Assembly: GCA_937982115.1 (NCBI GenBank)
Contig: CALJNE010000010.1
Span: 25,230 to 89,229, forward strand
Direction of reading: 5' to 3'
Length of the DNA stretch: 64,000 bases
Origin: an uncultured Bacteroidales bacterium
Lineage (GTDB): Bacteria; Bacteroidota; Bacteroidia; Bacteroidales; ML635J-15
In this document: positions 1 through 8,409 of the stretch, piece after piece
How positions within the stretch are numbered: the first letter of the stretch is position 1
How the letters are laid out: each line of letters begins with the position of its first letter
Made by a program: the position numbers and the translations under genes
Notes under the pieces: model-generated
Seen by the model: the letters and a program-made list of their open reading frames with translations, nothing else
The model's database searches: none
Told to the model about the DNA's origin: nothing

Positions 1-1125
1 CTCGAATTGTTTTAAATTCAATTTTTCATTTGGTCTTTTAATGCTACGTTTTATGTATTCCTTAACAGGCTTATCAACACCCTTAATAAATATCTGATCA
101 AACATTAAATACGGAACTCTATCTCTGAATATTTCTCTCTTTTGATTTAATTCTTCAAAAGATTGTCGCCTGTCAATACGTGCCAGGATAGAATCCATTA
201 CCTGATAACATGCTTCATACCCAATATTGCTGATCTCATCAACCCTATGAAAGTCGAGCAATCCCACATCATCCAGGTTTAATCGGATTGTAATTCCTTT
301 GTTTTCGTCAATAAAATATTCACGCTGTTCGCCCATTACAAGATTTTCAATCTGAGCCATCAAATTATCAGGATCCGGTTTTTGTGTTACTCCCGATACA
401 ACAACTCCAATCATAAAATCTGGCGAAAACTCCTTCAACATAACATCATCAGGAAAATTATTGTAAATTCCTCCATCAAAATAGAGAGTTCCGTCTATTT
501 CAACAGGTTTAAAATAAAAAGGAAAAGTCATTGATGCTCTTACAGCCAGACCCAGATCTCCTTTTTTAAAAACTACAGCTTTATTGTTATAAACATCCGA
601 TGCAACACACCTGAAAGGAACAAATAAACTGTCGAAATCTTCATTAGCTGCTGCAGTATATTGAGTAAAATACTCCATTATTCCTAAATCCATTGGTTGA
701 GTAGCTATCAAATTTGTAGGTAAACTTACAGATAATGATTTTTCCCTTCTAACTACACCTACTGATAAAAACGAAATATCCGGATCGAGCTTTTTGAAAA
801 AATAATAATGTTTTTCGGGAATAATTCCGTTATAATAATTATAAAACCTTTCATCTTTAAACATTTCAATCATTTCGTCCGGTGTAATTCCGCAAGCGTA
901 CAAAGCACCTACAATTGCTCCTATTGAAGTCCCTGTTACATAATCAATCGGGATGTTGTTTTCTTCCAGAGCTTTTATAACACCAATATGGGCTAATCCT
1001 TTTGCTCCTCCCCCGCTCAAAACTAAACCAACTTTTTGAGAAAACAAATTGCCTCCTGCAAATAACAAGAACAAAACAATTAATAATAATGATTTCAATA
1101 TTTTATTGGAATTGTGCGAAAACAT
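1..1125 (-). CDS. Patatin-like phospholipase, surface-antigen type (partial, C-terminus off the left edge)
   Basis: The reverse strand is open from an ATG at 1125 to the window edge, giving 375 residues. Residues 1-30 form a signal peptide (hydrophobic 9-28, cleavage near FSQ). The patatin fold follows directly: the oxyanion-hole motif GGGAKG is at 38-43, the nucleophile elbow GTSIG at 65-69 with Ser67, and the dyad DGG near residue 215. The last visible residues resemble the start of a POTRA-type domain. In Bacteroidota this family is usually about 750 residues, with a patatin domain, a POTRA-like linker and a C-terminal barrel, so roughly half is missing here. It is predicted to hydrolyse phospholipid acyl chains at the outer membrane. 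It is transcribed divergently from the prenyltransferase at 1221. Family assignment is firm from the motifs; the substrate is unknown. Confidence 0.88.
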   Translation of the reverse strand, partial: MFSHNSNKILKSLLLIVLFLLFAGGNLFSQKVGLVLSGGGAKGLAHIGVIKALEENNIPIDYVTGTSIGAIVGALYACGITPDEMIEMFKDERFYNYYNGIIPEKHYYFFKKLDPDISFLSVGVVRREKSLSVSLPTNLIATQPMDLGIMEYFTQYTAAANEDFDSLFVPFRCVASDVYNNKAVVFKKGDLGLAVRASMTFPFYFKPVEIDGTLYFDGGIYNNFPDDVMLKEFSPDFMIGVVVSGVTQKPDPDNLMAQIENLVMGEQREYFIDENKGITIRLNLDDVGLLDFHRVDEISNIGYEACYQVMDSILARIDRRQSFEELNQKREIFRDRVPYLMFDQIFIKGVDKPVKEYIKRSIKRPNEKLNLKQFE

Positions 1126-1160
1126 AAAAATTTATATCCTCAAAATTATCCTTTTAATGT

Positions 1161-1168
1161 TACATTTG
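1161..1168 (+). promoter_or_regulatory. Candidate -7 promoter element for the UbiA gene
   Basis: TACATTTG matches the Bacteroidota primary sigma -7 consensus TAnnTTTG. It lies 52 nt before the ATG at 1221. No exact TTTG is visible at the expected -33 distance, so this is a partial match. Confidence 0.4.
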
Positions 1169-1220
1169 CATTAAGTTTTGAACAGCTAATTTAAAACTAA
1201 TTTTTCAAATAGGATAGTTT

Positions 1221-2087
1221 ATGACGGAAACAATAAAAAATTATTTCAAATTAGTAAAATTCAGTCATACTGTTTTTGCAATGCCCTTTGCTCTGCTTGG
1301 ATTTTTCATGGCCGTGGAGTTATATAATTATGATTTTACGGCACGTATTTTTATTTTGATTATTTTATGTATGGTTTTTGCCCGTAATGCAGGAATGGGA
1401 TTTAATCGCTATGCCGACCGCCTCATAGATGCAAAAAATCCAAGAACTTCAAGCAGAGAAATTCCTGCAAATAAAATAAAATCTCGCAATGCACTTATCT
1501 TTGTAATTGTTAATTCTATATTATTTATAATATCAACATATTTTCTCAATGTTCTATGTTTTATTTTATCACTGCCGGCTCTGGCAATAATTTTATTTTA
1601 TTCATACACAAAACGGTTCACCTACCTTTCTCATGTTTTTATCGGTTTAGCTCTAAGTATAGCTCCGTCAGCTGCATTTATTGCCGTAACTGGAAATTTG
1701 TTTTTTCCTGTTATTATTCTTTCGCTTTTAGTTTTATTCTGGACAGCCGGTTTCGACATAATTTACTCGCTACAGGACGAAGAATTTGACAGAAATGAAA
1801 ATTTACACTCCCTACCGGCACGATTTGGCAGGAAAACAGCTCTCGGAATAGCCCGAATATTTCACATAACATCATTTATACTTAGCTTGATTTTTATTTA
1901 TTTGATTGGCATCAACATTTTAAACATTTTGGGCACAATTGTTTTTGGAATTATGCTTTTTTATCAAAACAAAATTGTAAAAGTTGATAATATTAGCAAA
2001 GTAAATTTAGCCTTCGGAACCGTTAACGGTATTGCGTCTGTTGTTTATACAATGATTATTATACTTTCTTTTTATTTTTCGTTTTGA
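1221..2087 (+). CDS. UbiA-family 4-hydroxybenzoate polyprenyltransferase (MqnP/UbiA-like)
   Basis: This 288-residue polytopic protein is of usual length for the family. It carries both Asp-rich motifs of UbiA prenyltransferases: NxxxDxxxD at N62/D66/D70, and DxxxD at D186/D190 followed by the conserved HSLPARFG stretch. The N-terminus (FSHTVFAMPFALLG) and NPRTSSREIPA are typical of the 'other UbiA' branch that works in quinone synthesis, probably menaquinone. It would transfer a polyprenyl chain to an aromatic acid in the inner membrane using Mg2+ bound by the Asp motifs. It ends 16 nt before the convergent VTT-domain gene. The exact aromatic substrate cannot be read from the sequence. Confidence 0.85.
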   Translation: MTETIKNYFKLVKFSHTVFAMPFALLGFFMAVELYNYDFTARIFILIILCMVFARNAGMGFNRYADRLIDAKNPRTSSREIPANKIKSRNALIFVIVNSILFIISTYFLNVLCFILSLPALAIILFYSYTKRFTYLSHVFIGLALSIAPSAAFIAVTGNLFFPVIILSLLVLFWTAGFDIIYSLQDEEFDRNENLHSLPARFGRKTALGIARIFHITSFILSLIFIYLIGINILNILGTIVFGIMLFYQNKIVKVDNISKVNLAFGTVNGIASVVYTMIIILSFYFSF

Positions 2088-2103
2088 AGAACCGAAATAA
2101 ATA

Positions 2104-2718
2104 TCATAAAATTTGTATCACAATGGGAGCATAAATAAAGAATCTGATTATTCTAAAAACTCCTATGAACACTAAATTTTTCAGAGGAAACTTCATTGCT
2201 CCGGCAACAGTACATGCAACCGCATAAGGCAAAGGGAATAGTGCTGCTATAATAATAAACAAAGAACCCCACTTTTTAATTTTATCAACATGAGTAGAAT
2301 AAAACTTTAAAACTCTTTGTTTTATCGAAGGAATTTGGCGTATAGAAACTCCAATACCATAAGCGGCTAAACCTCCTAAATAAGAAACAAATCCTAAAAC
2401 TCCAACCATTAAATAAAAATTATCAAACTCACTTACCCAAAGGATAAAAAAATCAGGAGGTATCAAGCCTAAAATACTTTCTGATATAAAAAAACTTAAC
2501 AAAACTATTGGTGTGGAAAAATTATCAACAAGATATTCCGGTAATTCCGAAAGCTTGATTATAAACTTGTTTATCACGAAGGCAAGAATAAAAACAAAAA
2601 CTAAAACCAAAAATATCTTTATAAGATTACTTATAACAAAAGAATATAGACCGGTTTTTTTGTAATACCGATAATAAATATTAAATGAATTGAATATATT
2701 TCTTTCAATCTTTTTCAT
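2104..2718 (-). CDS. VTT-domain (DedA/YqaA-like) integral membrane protein
   Basis: This 204-residue protein has a basic N-terminus, a membrane segment at about 31-52, and a C-terminal half that looks like the VTT/SNARE-associated fold. The signs are a glycine-rich helix (GFVSYLGGLAAYGIG), an amphipathic stretch (IKKWGSLFIIIAALFPLPY) and a final arginine-containing membrane helix (FRIIRFF). DedA-type proteins act in lipid flipping and membrane homeostasis, and the short YqaA-like subgroup is common in Bacteroidota. It converges on the UbiA gene and has its own upstream region shared with the PorE-like gene. Family assignment is fairly sure; function is inferred only from the family. Confidence 0.72.
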   Translation of the reverse strand: MKKIERNIFNSFNIYYRYYKKTGLYSFVISNLIKIFLVLVFVFILAFVINKFIIKLSELPEYLVDNFSTPIVLLSFFISESILGLIPPDFFILWVSEFDNFYLMVGVLGFVSYLGGLAAYGIGVSIRQIPSIKQRVLKFYSTHVDKIKKWGSLFIIIAALFPLPYAVACTVAGAMKFPLKNLVFIGVFRIIRFFIYAPIVIQIL

Positions 2719-2831
2719 CCGTGCACAAAATAAATCAAAATATTTAGTGTGTTGTTAAAAATTTACTTAAAAATTAACATTAAAATGTATAATTTTACAA
2801 CCTATTTACGTTTATAAAGAAACATTTTTTG

Positions 2832-4853
2832 ATGACAAAAGTTATGAGATTATTGCTGTTGATAGTTATTTATGTTTTACCTTTCATGGCTTTTGCTCAA
2901 TCCGGATTTAATTTCTGCAATGAAATTGAAAGTAAAAAAAATATTAAAAGTTTCGATAAGGCTGTTGATTTATACAAGAAAGGAAATTTTACAGAATCCG
3001 AAAAAATTCTTCTTAAAATAAGCGACGAGGAAAAAGATTTTACAGAGGTCTGGTATTTGCTCTCCGAGATTTATTATTCACAATACAATTCTGCTACAAA
3101 TCCCAAGTCATCGAATATTTCATTTCAGAAATATATTAGATGTTTAGAAAACATTGTTGCTTCCTGTCCGCAATTTAACAAATATGAATATAATTACATC
3201 CTGGGTAAACACTATTTTAATCGCGACGAAAATCAGAAAGCACTTAAATATTTGAATGTTTATTTAAGCAATGCAGATAAAAATTCTAAAAACTACAAAG
3301 ATGCCCAAAACACTTACGATTACATAAATACATATTTAAACTTAGTTAACTCTCCTGTTCCATTTAATCCGGTTGTTGTTGAAGGATTATCAACTGTAAA
3401 TGACGACTATTTACCCGTAATTTCCCTTGACGGAAGTATTGCCTTCTTTACTAAGGCATATATGAAAAAAGACCTTAACTCAATTTATGTGGACAAATTT
3501 ACGGAAGAGTTTACAATGGCAACATCAAGCGATGAATCAGGTTTGAAGTTTTCGAATACATTACCAATGCCCTATCCTTTCAATACCGGGAAAAATCAGG
3601 GAGCAGCTTCAATAACTATTGATAACAGCATTTTATACATCACGATATGTGAATTTGTAAGTCGAGATTATGATAATTGCGATATTTATTATTCTGTTAA
3701 GCGTGGAAACAATTGGTCGGAACTTATACGTCTTGGCCCGGAAATCAATGGAATAAACACATGGGAATCACAACCCTCTATTTCTGCTGACGGAAAAACT
3801 TTGTATTTTGCATCAATTCGTGCGGGCAATGTTGGTTTCGACCCAAACAACCCTACATCAGATATCTGGTATTCTACAAAAAATCCGGATGGGACATGGT
3901 CAAAAGCAAAAAATCTTGGTCCTCCGATAAATACTCCCGGTAACGAAAAATCACCTTTTATCCATTCCGATTCACAAACTTTGTACTTTTCTTCGGATGG
4001 CCACCCCGGACTTGGCGGATACGATATTTTCTTCTCAAAATTCAGAGATAACATCTGGACACAACCTGTGAATATGGGCTATCCCATAAATACTAAAAGC
4101 GATGATCTTGGATTCATTGTTAATACACAAGGCACAAAAGCATACTTTGCCAGTAACAAATTAAACGGGCTCGGAGGCTGGGATATTTATGCTTTCGACC
4201 TTTATCCCGAAGCTCGTCCCGAAAAAGTTATGTTAATTAAAGGACAAATTATTGCCGAATATGGCGACAGCCTTAATAATGCAAAACTCGAAATCAGAAA
4301 TACCAGAACAAAAGAAATAAGCGAAGGGATAATTAATGAAAACGATGGAAATTATGCCGTTGCTGTTACTACTGATACAACTCAAAATGATTCATACCTT
4401 TTACTTGTAAAAAAAGAAAATTACAGTTTTGCATCTGCTCTTATTGAACCTACCACTGAAATTATTGAAACTCCGCTGCAAATTGATTTTGAAATTAAAC
4501 CTATCGAAAAAGGGAAAACTGTTGAACTCAACGATATTTATTTCGCCACAAATTCTTATACAATCGAGCCCAAAAGCTTTCCGGTACTCGATGCTTTTGC
4601 CGATTTTCTGAAAGAAAATCCTAAAATAAAAATCGAGATTCGCGGACATACAGATAATGTAGGCTCTCTCCAAATGAATATGACCTTATCAAATCAAAGA
4701 GCAAAAGCCGTTTACGATTATCTTATTAACAAGGGCATTGAACCTGCTAGAATGAAATTTAGAGGCTACGGTCCTAACATGCCAATAGCTGATAATAATA
4801 CCGAAGCCGGAAGAGCAAAAAACCGACGCACCGAGTTTTTTATCCTTGAATGA
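2832..4853 (+). CDS. TPR / PD40 propeller / OmpA-family envelope protein (PorE-like architecture)
   Basis: The ATG at 2832 is preferred over the TTG one codon earlier. The 673-residue product has, in order: a signal peptide ending near AFAQ (about 1-23), a TPR-like helical region (about 40-170), a PD40/WD40-like propeller (about 175-470, with repeats such as DGKTLYFAS and TKAYFASNKLNGLGGWD), a carboxypeptidase-regulatory-like beta domain (about 480-550) and a C-terminal OmpA peptidoglycan-binding domain (RGHTDNVG, NRRTEFF). This order and length match PorE of the type IX secretion system, which links the T9SS complex to peptidoglycan. Other OmpA proteins of Bacteroidota share the same layout, so PorE identity is not proven. 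T9SS substrates elsewhere in the window show the system is present. Confidence 0.8.
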   Translation: MTKVMRLLLLIVIYVLPFMAFAQSGFNFCNEIESKKNIKSFDKAVDLYKKGNFTESEKILLKISDEEKDFTEVWYLLSEIYYSQYNSATNPKSSNISFQKYIRCLENIVASCPQFNKYEYNYILGKHYFNRDENQKALKYLNVYLSNADKNSKNYKDAQNTYDYINTYLNLVNSPVPFNPVVVEGLSTVNDDYLPVISLDGSIAFFTKAYMKKDLNSIYVDKFTEEFTMATSSDESGLKFSNTLPMPYPFNTGKNQGAASITIDNSILYITICEFVSRDYDNCDIYYSVKRGNNWSELIRLGPEINGINTWESQPSISADGKTLYFASIRAGNVGFDPNNPTSDIWYSTKNPDGTWSKAKNLGPPINTPGNEKSPFIHSDSQTLYFSSDGHPGLGGYDIFFSKFRDNIWTQPVNMGYPINTKSDDLGFIVNTQGTKAYFASNKLNGLGGWDIYAFDLYPEARPEKVMLIKGQIIAEYGDSLNNAKLEIRNTRTKEISEGIINENDGNYAVAVTTDTTQNDSYLLLVKKENYSFASALIEPTTEIIETPLQIDFEIKPIEKGKTVELNDIYFATNSYTIEPKSFPVLDAFADFLKENPKIKIEIRGHTDNVGSLQMNMTLSNQRAKAVYDYLINKGIEPARMKFRGYGPNMPIADNNTEAGRAKNRRTEFFILE

Positions 4854-4911
4854 TGATAAAATAAAAATTCCGGTCTGAACAATACACAAAATCATCAAAC
4901 CGGTCAAATAA

Positions 4912-4945
4912 AAAAACTCCAAAGCATAAATACGATGGAGTTTTA
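4912..4945. terminator. Bidirectional intrinsic terminator between the PorE-like gene and rplS
   Basis: The arms AAAACTCC (4913-4920) and GGAGTTTT (4937-4944) form a perfect 8-bp stem with a 16-nt loop. Read leftward, the stem runs into a T-rich tract, which suits the end of rplS. Read rightward it is followed by ATCTTTTT. The two genes converge here. Confidence 0.65.
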
Positions 4946-4963
4946 TCTTTTTGAAGAAAATTC

Positions 4964-5311
4964 TTAGAAACGCTTTTCCTGAATACGTGCTTTCTTTCCT
5001 GTTAAATTACGTAAGTAGAAAATACGAGCACGACGCACTTTACCAACCTTATTTAATTCAATTGACTCGATAAATGGAGATGCAAAAGGGAAAATTCTTT
5101 CTACTCCATAAGCACCTGACATTTTACGAACAGTAAAAGTAGCAGTATTACCCTGTCCTTTAATCTGCAATACTACTCCCCTAAATGACTGTACTCTTTC
5201 TTTATTACCTTCGCGAATCTTATAATTTACGGTAATAGTATCGCCGGCTTTGAATTTTGGAAATTCTCTTTTTACAGCCAAAGTCTCGTTTACAACTTTC
5301 ATTAATTCCAT
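4964..5311 (-). CDS. rplS: 50S ribosomal protein L19
   Basis: The 115-residue product is the usual size for L19. It contains FKAGDTITV, RVQSFRGVV, FTVRKMSGAYGVERIFPF and a basic C-terminus (LTGKKARIQEKRF), all hallmarks of the family. The start is taken at the ATG at 5311, since MELMKVVNE lines up with the MDLIK-type start of Bacteroides L19; the GTG one codon upstream is less likely. L19 sits at the 30S-50S interface and helps form an intersubunit bridge. It appears to be a single-gene unit ended by the hairpin at 4912-4945. Confidence 0.97.
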   Translation of the reverse strand: MELMKVVNETLAVKREFPKFKAGDTITVNYKIREGNKERVQSFRGVVLQIKGQGNTATFTVRKMSGAYGVERIFPFASPFIESIELNKVGKVRRARIFYLRNLTGKKARIQEKRF

Positions 5312-5386
5312 CACAAATATATTTTTAAGTCCTTAAAATTTCGGACTGCAATATTAGTGTTTTTTTTTGAATTAAAAGTATTTTTT

Positions 5387-5406
5387 AAAAAGTTTTTAAA
5401 CTTTTT
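5387..5406 (-). terminator. Weak A/T-rich hairpin at the end of the 5408-10453 operon
   Basis: AAAAAGTTT (5387-5395) and AAACTTTTT (5398-5406) are perfect inverted arms separated by two bases, just past the stop codon of the leftward radical SAM gene. The stem is almost entirely A-T and the downstream T-run is short, so termination is only possible. Confidence 0.3.
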
Positions 5407-5407
5407 T

Positions 5408-6790
5408 TTAAAAATAATCTTCCCGTTCCTTATTCGATTTAAAAAGATACCTCAAACTGTCATAAAATATATCAAAAGCCTGAGAGGGATGTTCAAAAAA
5501 TAATCTTAATAAATTTAAAAATCTACCCGGATTTGTAAAATAAAAATTTCTTAGAAAATATGTTTCATGTTTTTTCAAATTGAGATAATAATCTTTTTTC
5601 CATCTCCATCGAAATTCCGGATAATTTTGAACTTCGATATGTTGTTCATTTTTTCTGAAAATTTCTGTTCCGGGATAAGGAATTATATAAGACAATGAAG
5701 CAAAACTTACAGGCATAGTACGTAAAAAACTCAATGTACTTTTAATATCTGTAAATTTTTCTGTTAAAGGATTAAAAAGCATGAAAAAGCTAATTTCAAC
5801 TTTATTCTTCCGCAGTTTTTTCAGTAATAATTTTGTCTTTTCTAAATCAATGTTAAATATTTTGTTATATTCTCTTCCCGAATTTTCGTTTATGGTTTCG
5901 AGTCCAATCATAATATGCTTAAAATTCAGTTCTATCAATATATCCACAATCTCTTCGTCAAGCAAATCAATTCGAGTTAATCCATAATAGTTAAATTTCA
6001 ATCCATTTTCCGATTGAAATTTTAAAACATCTTTCAGGAGCGATTTTTTGAGAGTACAATTATCGTCAAGCAATCTTATATTTTTTATTCCATTTTCAGC
6101 AAAATATTTAATTTCTTGCAAAATATTTTCAGTTTTTCTAAAACGAACTTTGTGCTGGTTGTATGTTTTTATACAAAAACTACAGGAATAAGGACATCCA
6201 AAAGACCAATAAGTAAACCCTGATTTTCCTTTTGAAAAAAGTTCTTTGTATCTATAATTTTTAATAAATTTCAAATTATAATGAACTATCAAATCAGGAT
6301 TATGTTCCGTTTCTTTTAATTTTTCATTTTGTATTATTTCGATAAAATCAGTTTTCTGTTGAGTTTTCCTTATACCCAATGAATTATAAACAATTGTTTC
6401 AAAATTACCATCCAGAACAGCTCCATACTTTGAAAAATCATCCGGATATAAAGAAGGGATATAACCAATAATTACTAAGGGATTTTTTGCAAATAGTTTT
6501 AATTTTTCAATAAATTTCAATTCAGAAGAAATAAAATCAACCGAAGTCATGGTGAAAACATAATCAGGTTGAATATTTTTTATCTTTTCAATACATGTAT
6601 CTTCGTCATGATTTTCGGCAACAGCATCATAAAAAATCACCTCATCACCGGGAATCACGTTTTCTTCAATAATTGTTGACAGCCGAACCAATTCCACCGG
6701 AGGATATAAGAATCCTCTTGCAAAATAAGAACAAGAGTATTTTCTTATTATTTTGCTTTGATAAGGTAAATTAAGTACTAAAAATTTCAT
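5408..6790 (-). CDS. Radical SAM protein with N-terminal B12-binding-like domain
   Basis: The 460-residue protein has a Rossmann-like N-terminal region (about 1-140) as in cobalamin-binding radical SAM enzymes. A radical SAM barrel follows with CxxxCxxC at C199/C203/C206 for the [4Fe-4S] cluster. The usual radical SAM glycine-rich and RIDLLD/GLETI elements follow the cluster motif. The B12 domain lacks the DxHxxG motif, as is common in the BchE-like class. The C-terminal 100 residues are basic and helix-rich. It is the last gene of a leftward operon and overlaps the carbamoyltransferase by 4 nt (ATGA). A role in modifying the sugar product of that operon is inferred. The reaction (methylation or other) cannot be told from the sequence. 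Confidence 0.85.
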   Translation of the reverse strand: MKFLVLNLPYQSKIIRKYSCSYFARGFLYPPVELVRLSTIIEENVIPGDEVIFYDAVAENHDEDTCIEKIKNIQPDYVFTMTSVDFISSELKFIEKLKLFAKNPLVIIGYIPSLYPDDFSKYGAVLDGNFETIVYNSLGIRKTQQKTDFIEIIQNEKLKETEHNPDLIVHYNLKFIKNYRYKELFSKGKSGFTYWSFGCPYSCSFCIKTYNQHKVRFRKTENILQEIKYFAENGIKNIRLLDDNCTLKKSLLKDVLKFQSENGLKFNYYGLTRIDLLDEEIVDILIELNFKHIMIGLETINENSGREYNKIFNIDLEKTKLLLKKLRKNKVEISFFMLFNPLTEKFTDIKSTLSFLRTMPVSFASLSYIIPYPGTEIFRKNEQHIEVQNYPEFRWRWKKDYYLNLKKHETYFLRNFYFTNPGRFLNLLRLFFEHPSQAFDIFYDSLRYLFKSNKEREDYF

Positions 6791-8409
6791 TTTTCAATCA
6801 GAAAATTTCCAATAACAAGAGCCTCAAGCCCACTACGGTAGAATGTAGCAACAGCATCGGACGGACTAAAAACTATAGGTTCGTTATTTGTGTTAAAACT
6901 TGTATTTACAACAACGGGATGGCCGGTTTTTTCTTTTAGTTTACATAATAGCGAGTGATACAAAGGCTGAAGTTCCTTATTGACAGTTTGTATTCGTGCT
7001 GTGCCGTCGGCATGAACAATTCCGGGAGTAAATTCCTTAGCTTTTGGAGTGGTATCGAAGGTAATATTCATAAAAGGAGCTTTTGCAGCTTTTCCGATAA
7101 AGTATTCTTTACTATCCTCTTCTGTTACTGAAGGGCAAAACGGACGGAAAGGTTCACGAAATTTTATCTTTTTGTTTATAATATTCTTAACGTCGGGCAT
7201 AGCAGGATTTGCAAGGATGCTACGTGCTCCCAGTGCTCTGGGACCAAATTCAATTCGTCCTTGAAACCATCCTATCACTTTATTCCGTGCAATGAGTTCG
7301 GCAGCAACTTCGGCCGGGTCTTCAATATATTTATACTTAATTAAGTTTTCGTCGAGAATAGATTTAATTTGTTCGTTGGTAAAATCCGGTCCTAACAAAG
7401 CTGTTTCGATAGGTTCGGGAAGATAACCTTTTTGTGCCGAAGCATACATTGCTGCACCTAAAGAAATTCCGGTATCTCCGGCAGCAGGTTGAACATAAAT
7501 CTCATCAATGAAATCAAGATTCATAATTTTTTGATTGACAAGGCAATTCAATGCCACTCCACCTGCCAGGCAAATTTTTCTCAGGCCTGTGCGTTTATGA
7601 AAGTCTTCAACCATCGCCAGAATTACCTTCTCGAATTGATACTGTGCAGAAGCAGCAATATCGTAGTATTTCTGCGTAATTTCTTCGTTACGTAAGCGAG
7701 CTTTGCCGAGTATTTCCGTAAGTTTCTCGCTGTAGGCTTTTTCCTGACGAGTAGGTTGCGGTTCTCCCGGCTTAATCGGTTTTAAAAATTCTTCGTTAAA
7801 GAATAATTGACTGTTTCTATAATCGAGAATGTTGCTGAAATCATAAGCATGTTTATTGCCATAAGCAGCCATTCCCATAAGTTTGTATTCATCGCTATCG
7901 CGTCTGAATCCGCAAAATTGCGTAATTATAGAATAAAATATTCCTAGAGAGTTCGGGCGACTAAATCTTTCGATAACTTCTATTTTACCGTTTTTACCTG
8001 TACATATCTGGGTTGAAACACCGTCTCCCGAAGCATCCATAGTAATAATTAAAGCCTCATCAAACCCGCTTCCGTAGTACGCGCTTGCAGCATGAGCTGT
8101 ATGATGATGAACAAAAAACAACTCTGGACAATATCCAAAATTATCGGTAAAATATGACCGAAGGATATTTTCAAAAACTGTTCCCCATGTACTGCCATGG
8201 CAAGCAACTAAATCAACATCCCTAATCGTTAATCCCGAATATTCAAGACATTTATAAACAGATAATTCTGATAACTGTCCGGGAGAAAATTTTATCCTGT
8301 TCAATCGTTCTTCTTCAATTGCAACAAGCAATTTTCCATCCTTTAGCATTGCTGCCGAAACATCTTGATAGCCAAGACGTACTCCTCCGTTAATCCCTAA
8401 TACTATCAT
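6787..8409 (-). CDS. Carbamoyltransferase (NodU/CmcH/TobZ family)
   Basis: The 540-residue protein begins with MIVLGINGG, the ASKHA phosphate-binding strand. It has the HHHTAHAASAYY motif at residues 101-112, which in TobZ/NodU-type enzymes supplies metal-binding histidines for making carbamoyl adenylate. LAGGVALNCLVN marks the second ASKHA segment, and the C-terminal YrdC-like carbamoyl-transfer domain contains GPRALGARSIL and REPFRPFCPSV. It should move a carbamoyl group from carbamoyl phosphate to a hydroxyl of a sugar or other scaffold. It overlaps the upstream amidotransferase by 1 nt (TAATG) and the downstream radical SAM gene by 4 nt, so it is part of one operon. The family is certain; the acceptor is unknown. 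Confidence 0.93.
   Translation of the reverse strand: MIVLGINGGVRLGYQDVSAAMLKDGKLLVAIEEERLNRIKFSPGQLSELSVYKCLEYSGLTIRDVDLVACHGSTWGTVFENILRSYFTDNFGYCPELFFVHHHTAHAASAYYGSGFDEALIITMDASGDGVSTQICTGKNGKIEVIERFSRPNSLGIFYSIITQFCGFRRDSDEYKLMGMAAYGNKHAYDFSNILDYRNSQLFFNEEFLKPIKPGEPQPTRQEKAYSEKLTEILGKARLRNEEITQKYYDIAASAQYQFEKVILAMVEDFHKRTGLRKICLAGGVALNCLVNQKIMNLDFIDEIYVQPAAGDTGISLGAAMYASAQKGYLPEPIETALLGPDFTNEQIKSILDENLIKYKYIEDPAEVAAELIARNKVIGWFQGRIEFGPRALGARSILANPAMPDVKNIINKKIKFREPFRPFCPSVTEEDSKEYFIGKAAKAPFMNITFDTTPKAKEFTPGIVHADGTARIQTVNKELQPLYHSLLCKLKEKTGHPVVVNTSFNTNNEPIVFSPSDAVATFYRSGLEALVIGNFLIEK

Noticed and set aside
5314..5321. TATATTTG on the minus strand just before rplS
   Set aside because: It would place transcription start inside the L19 coding region, whose start is fixed by alignment to family members. 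Treated as chance.
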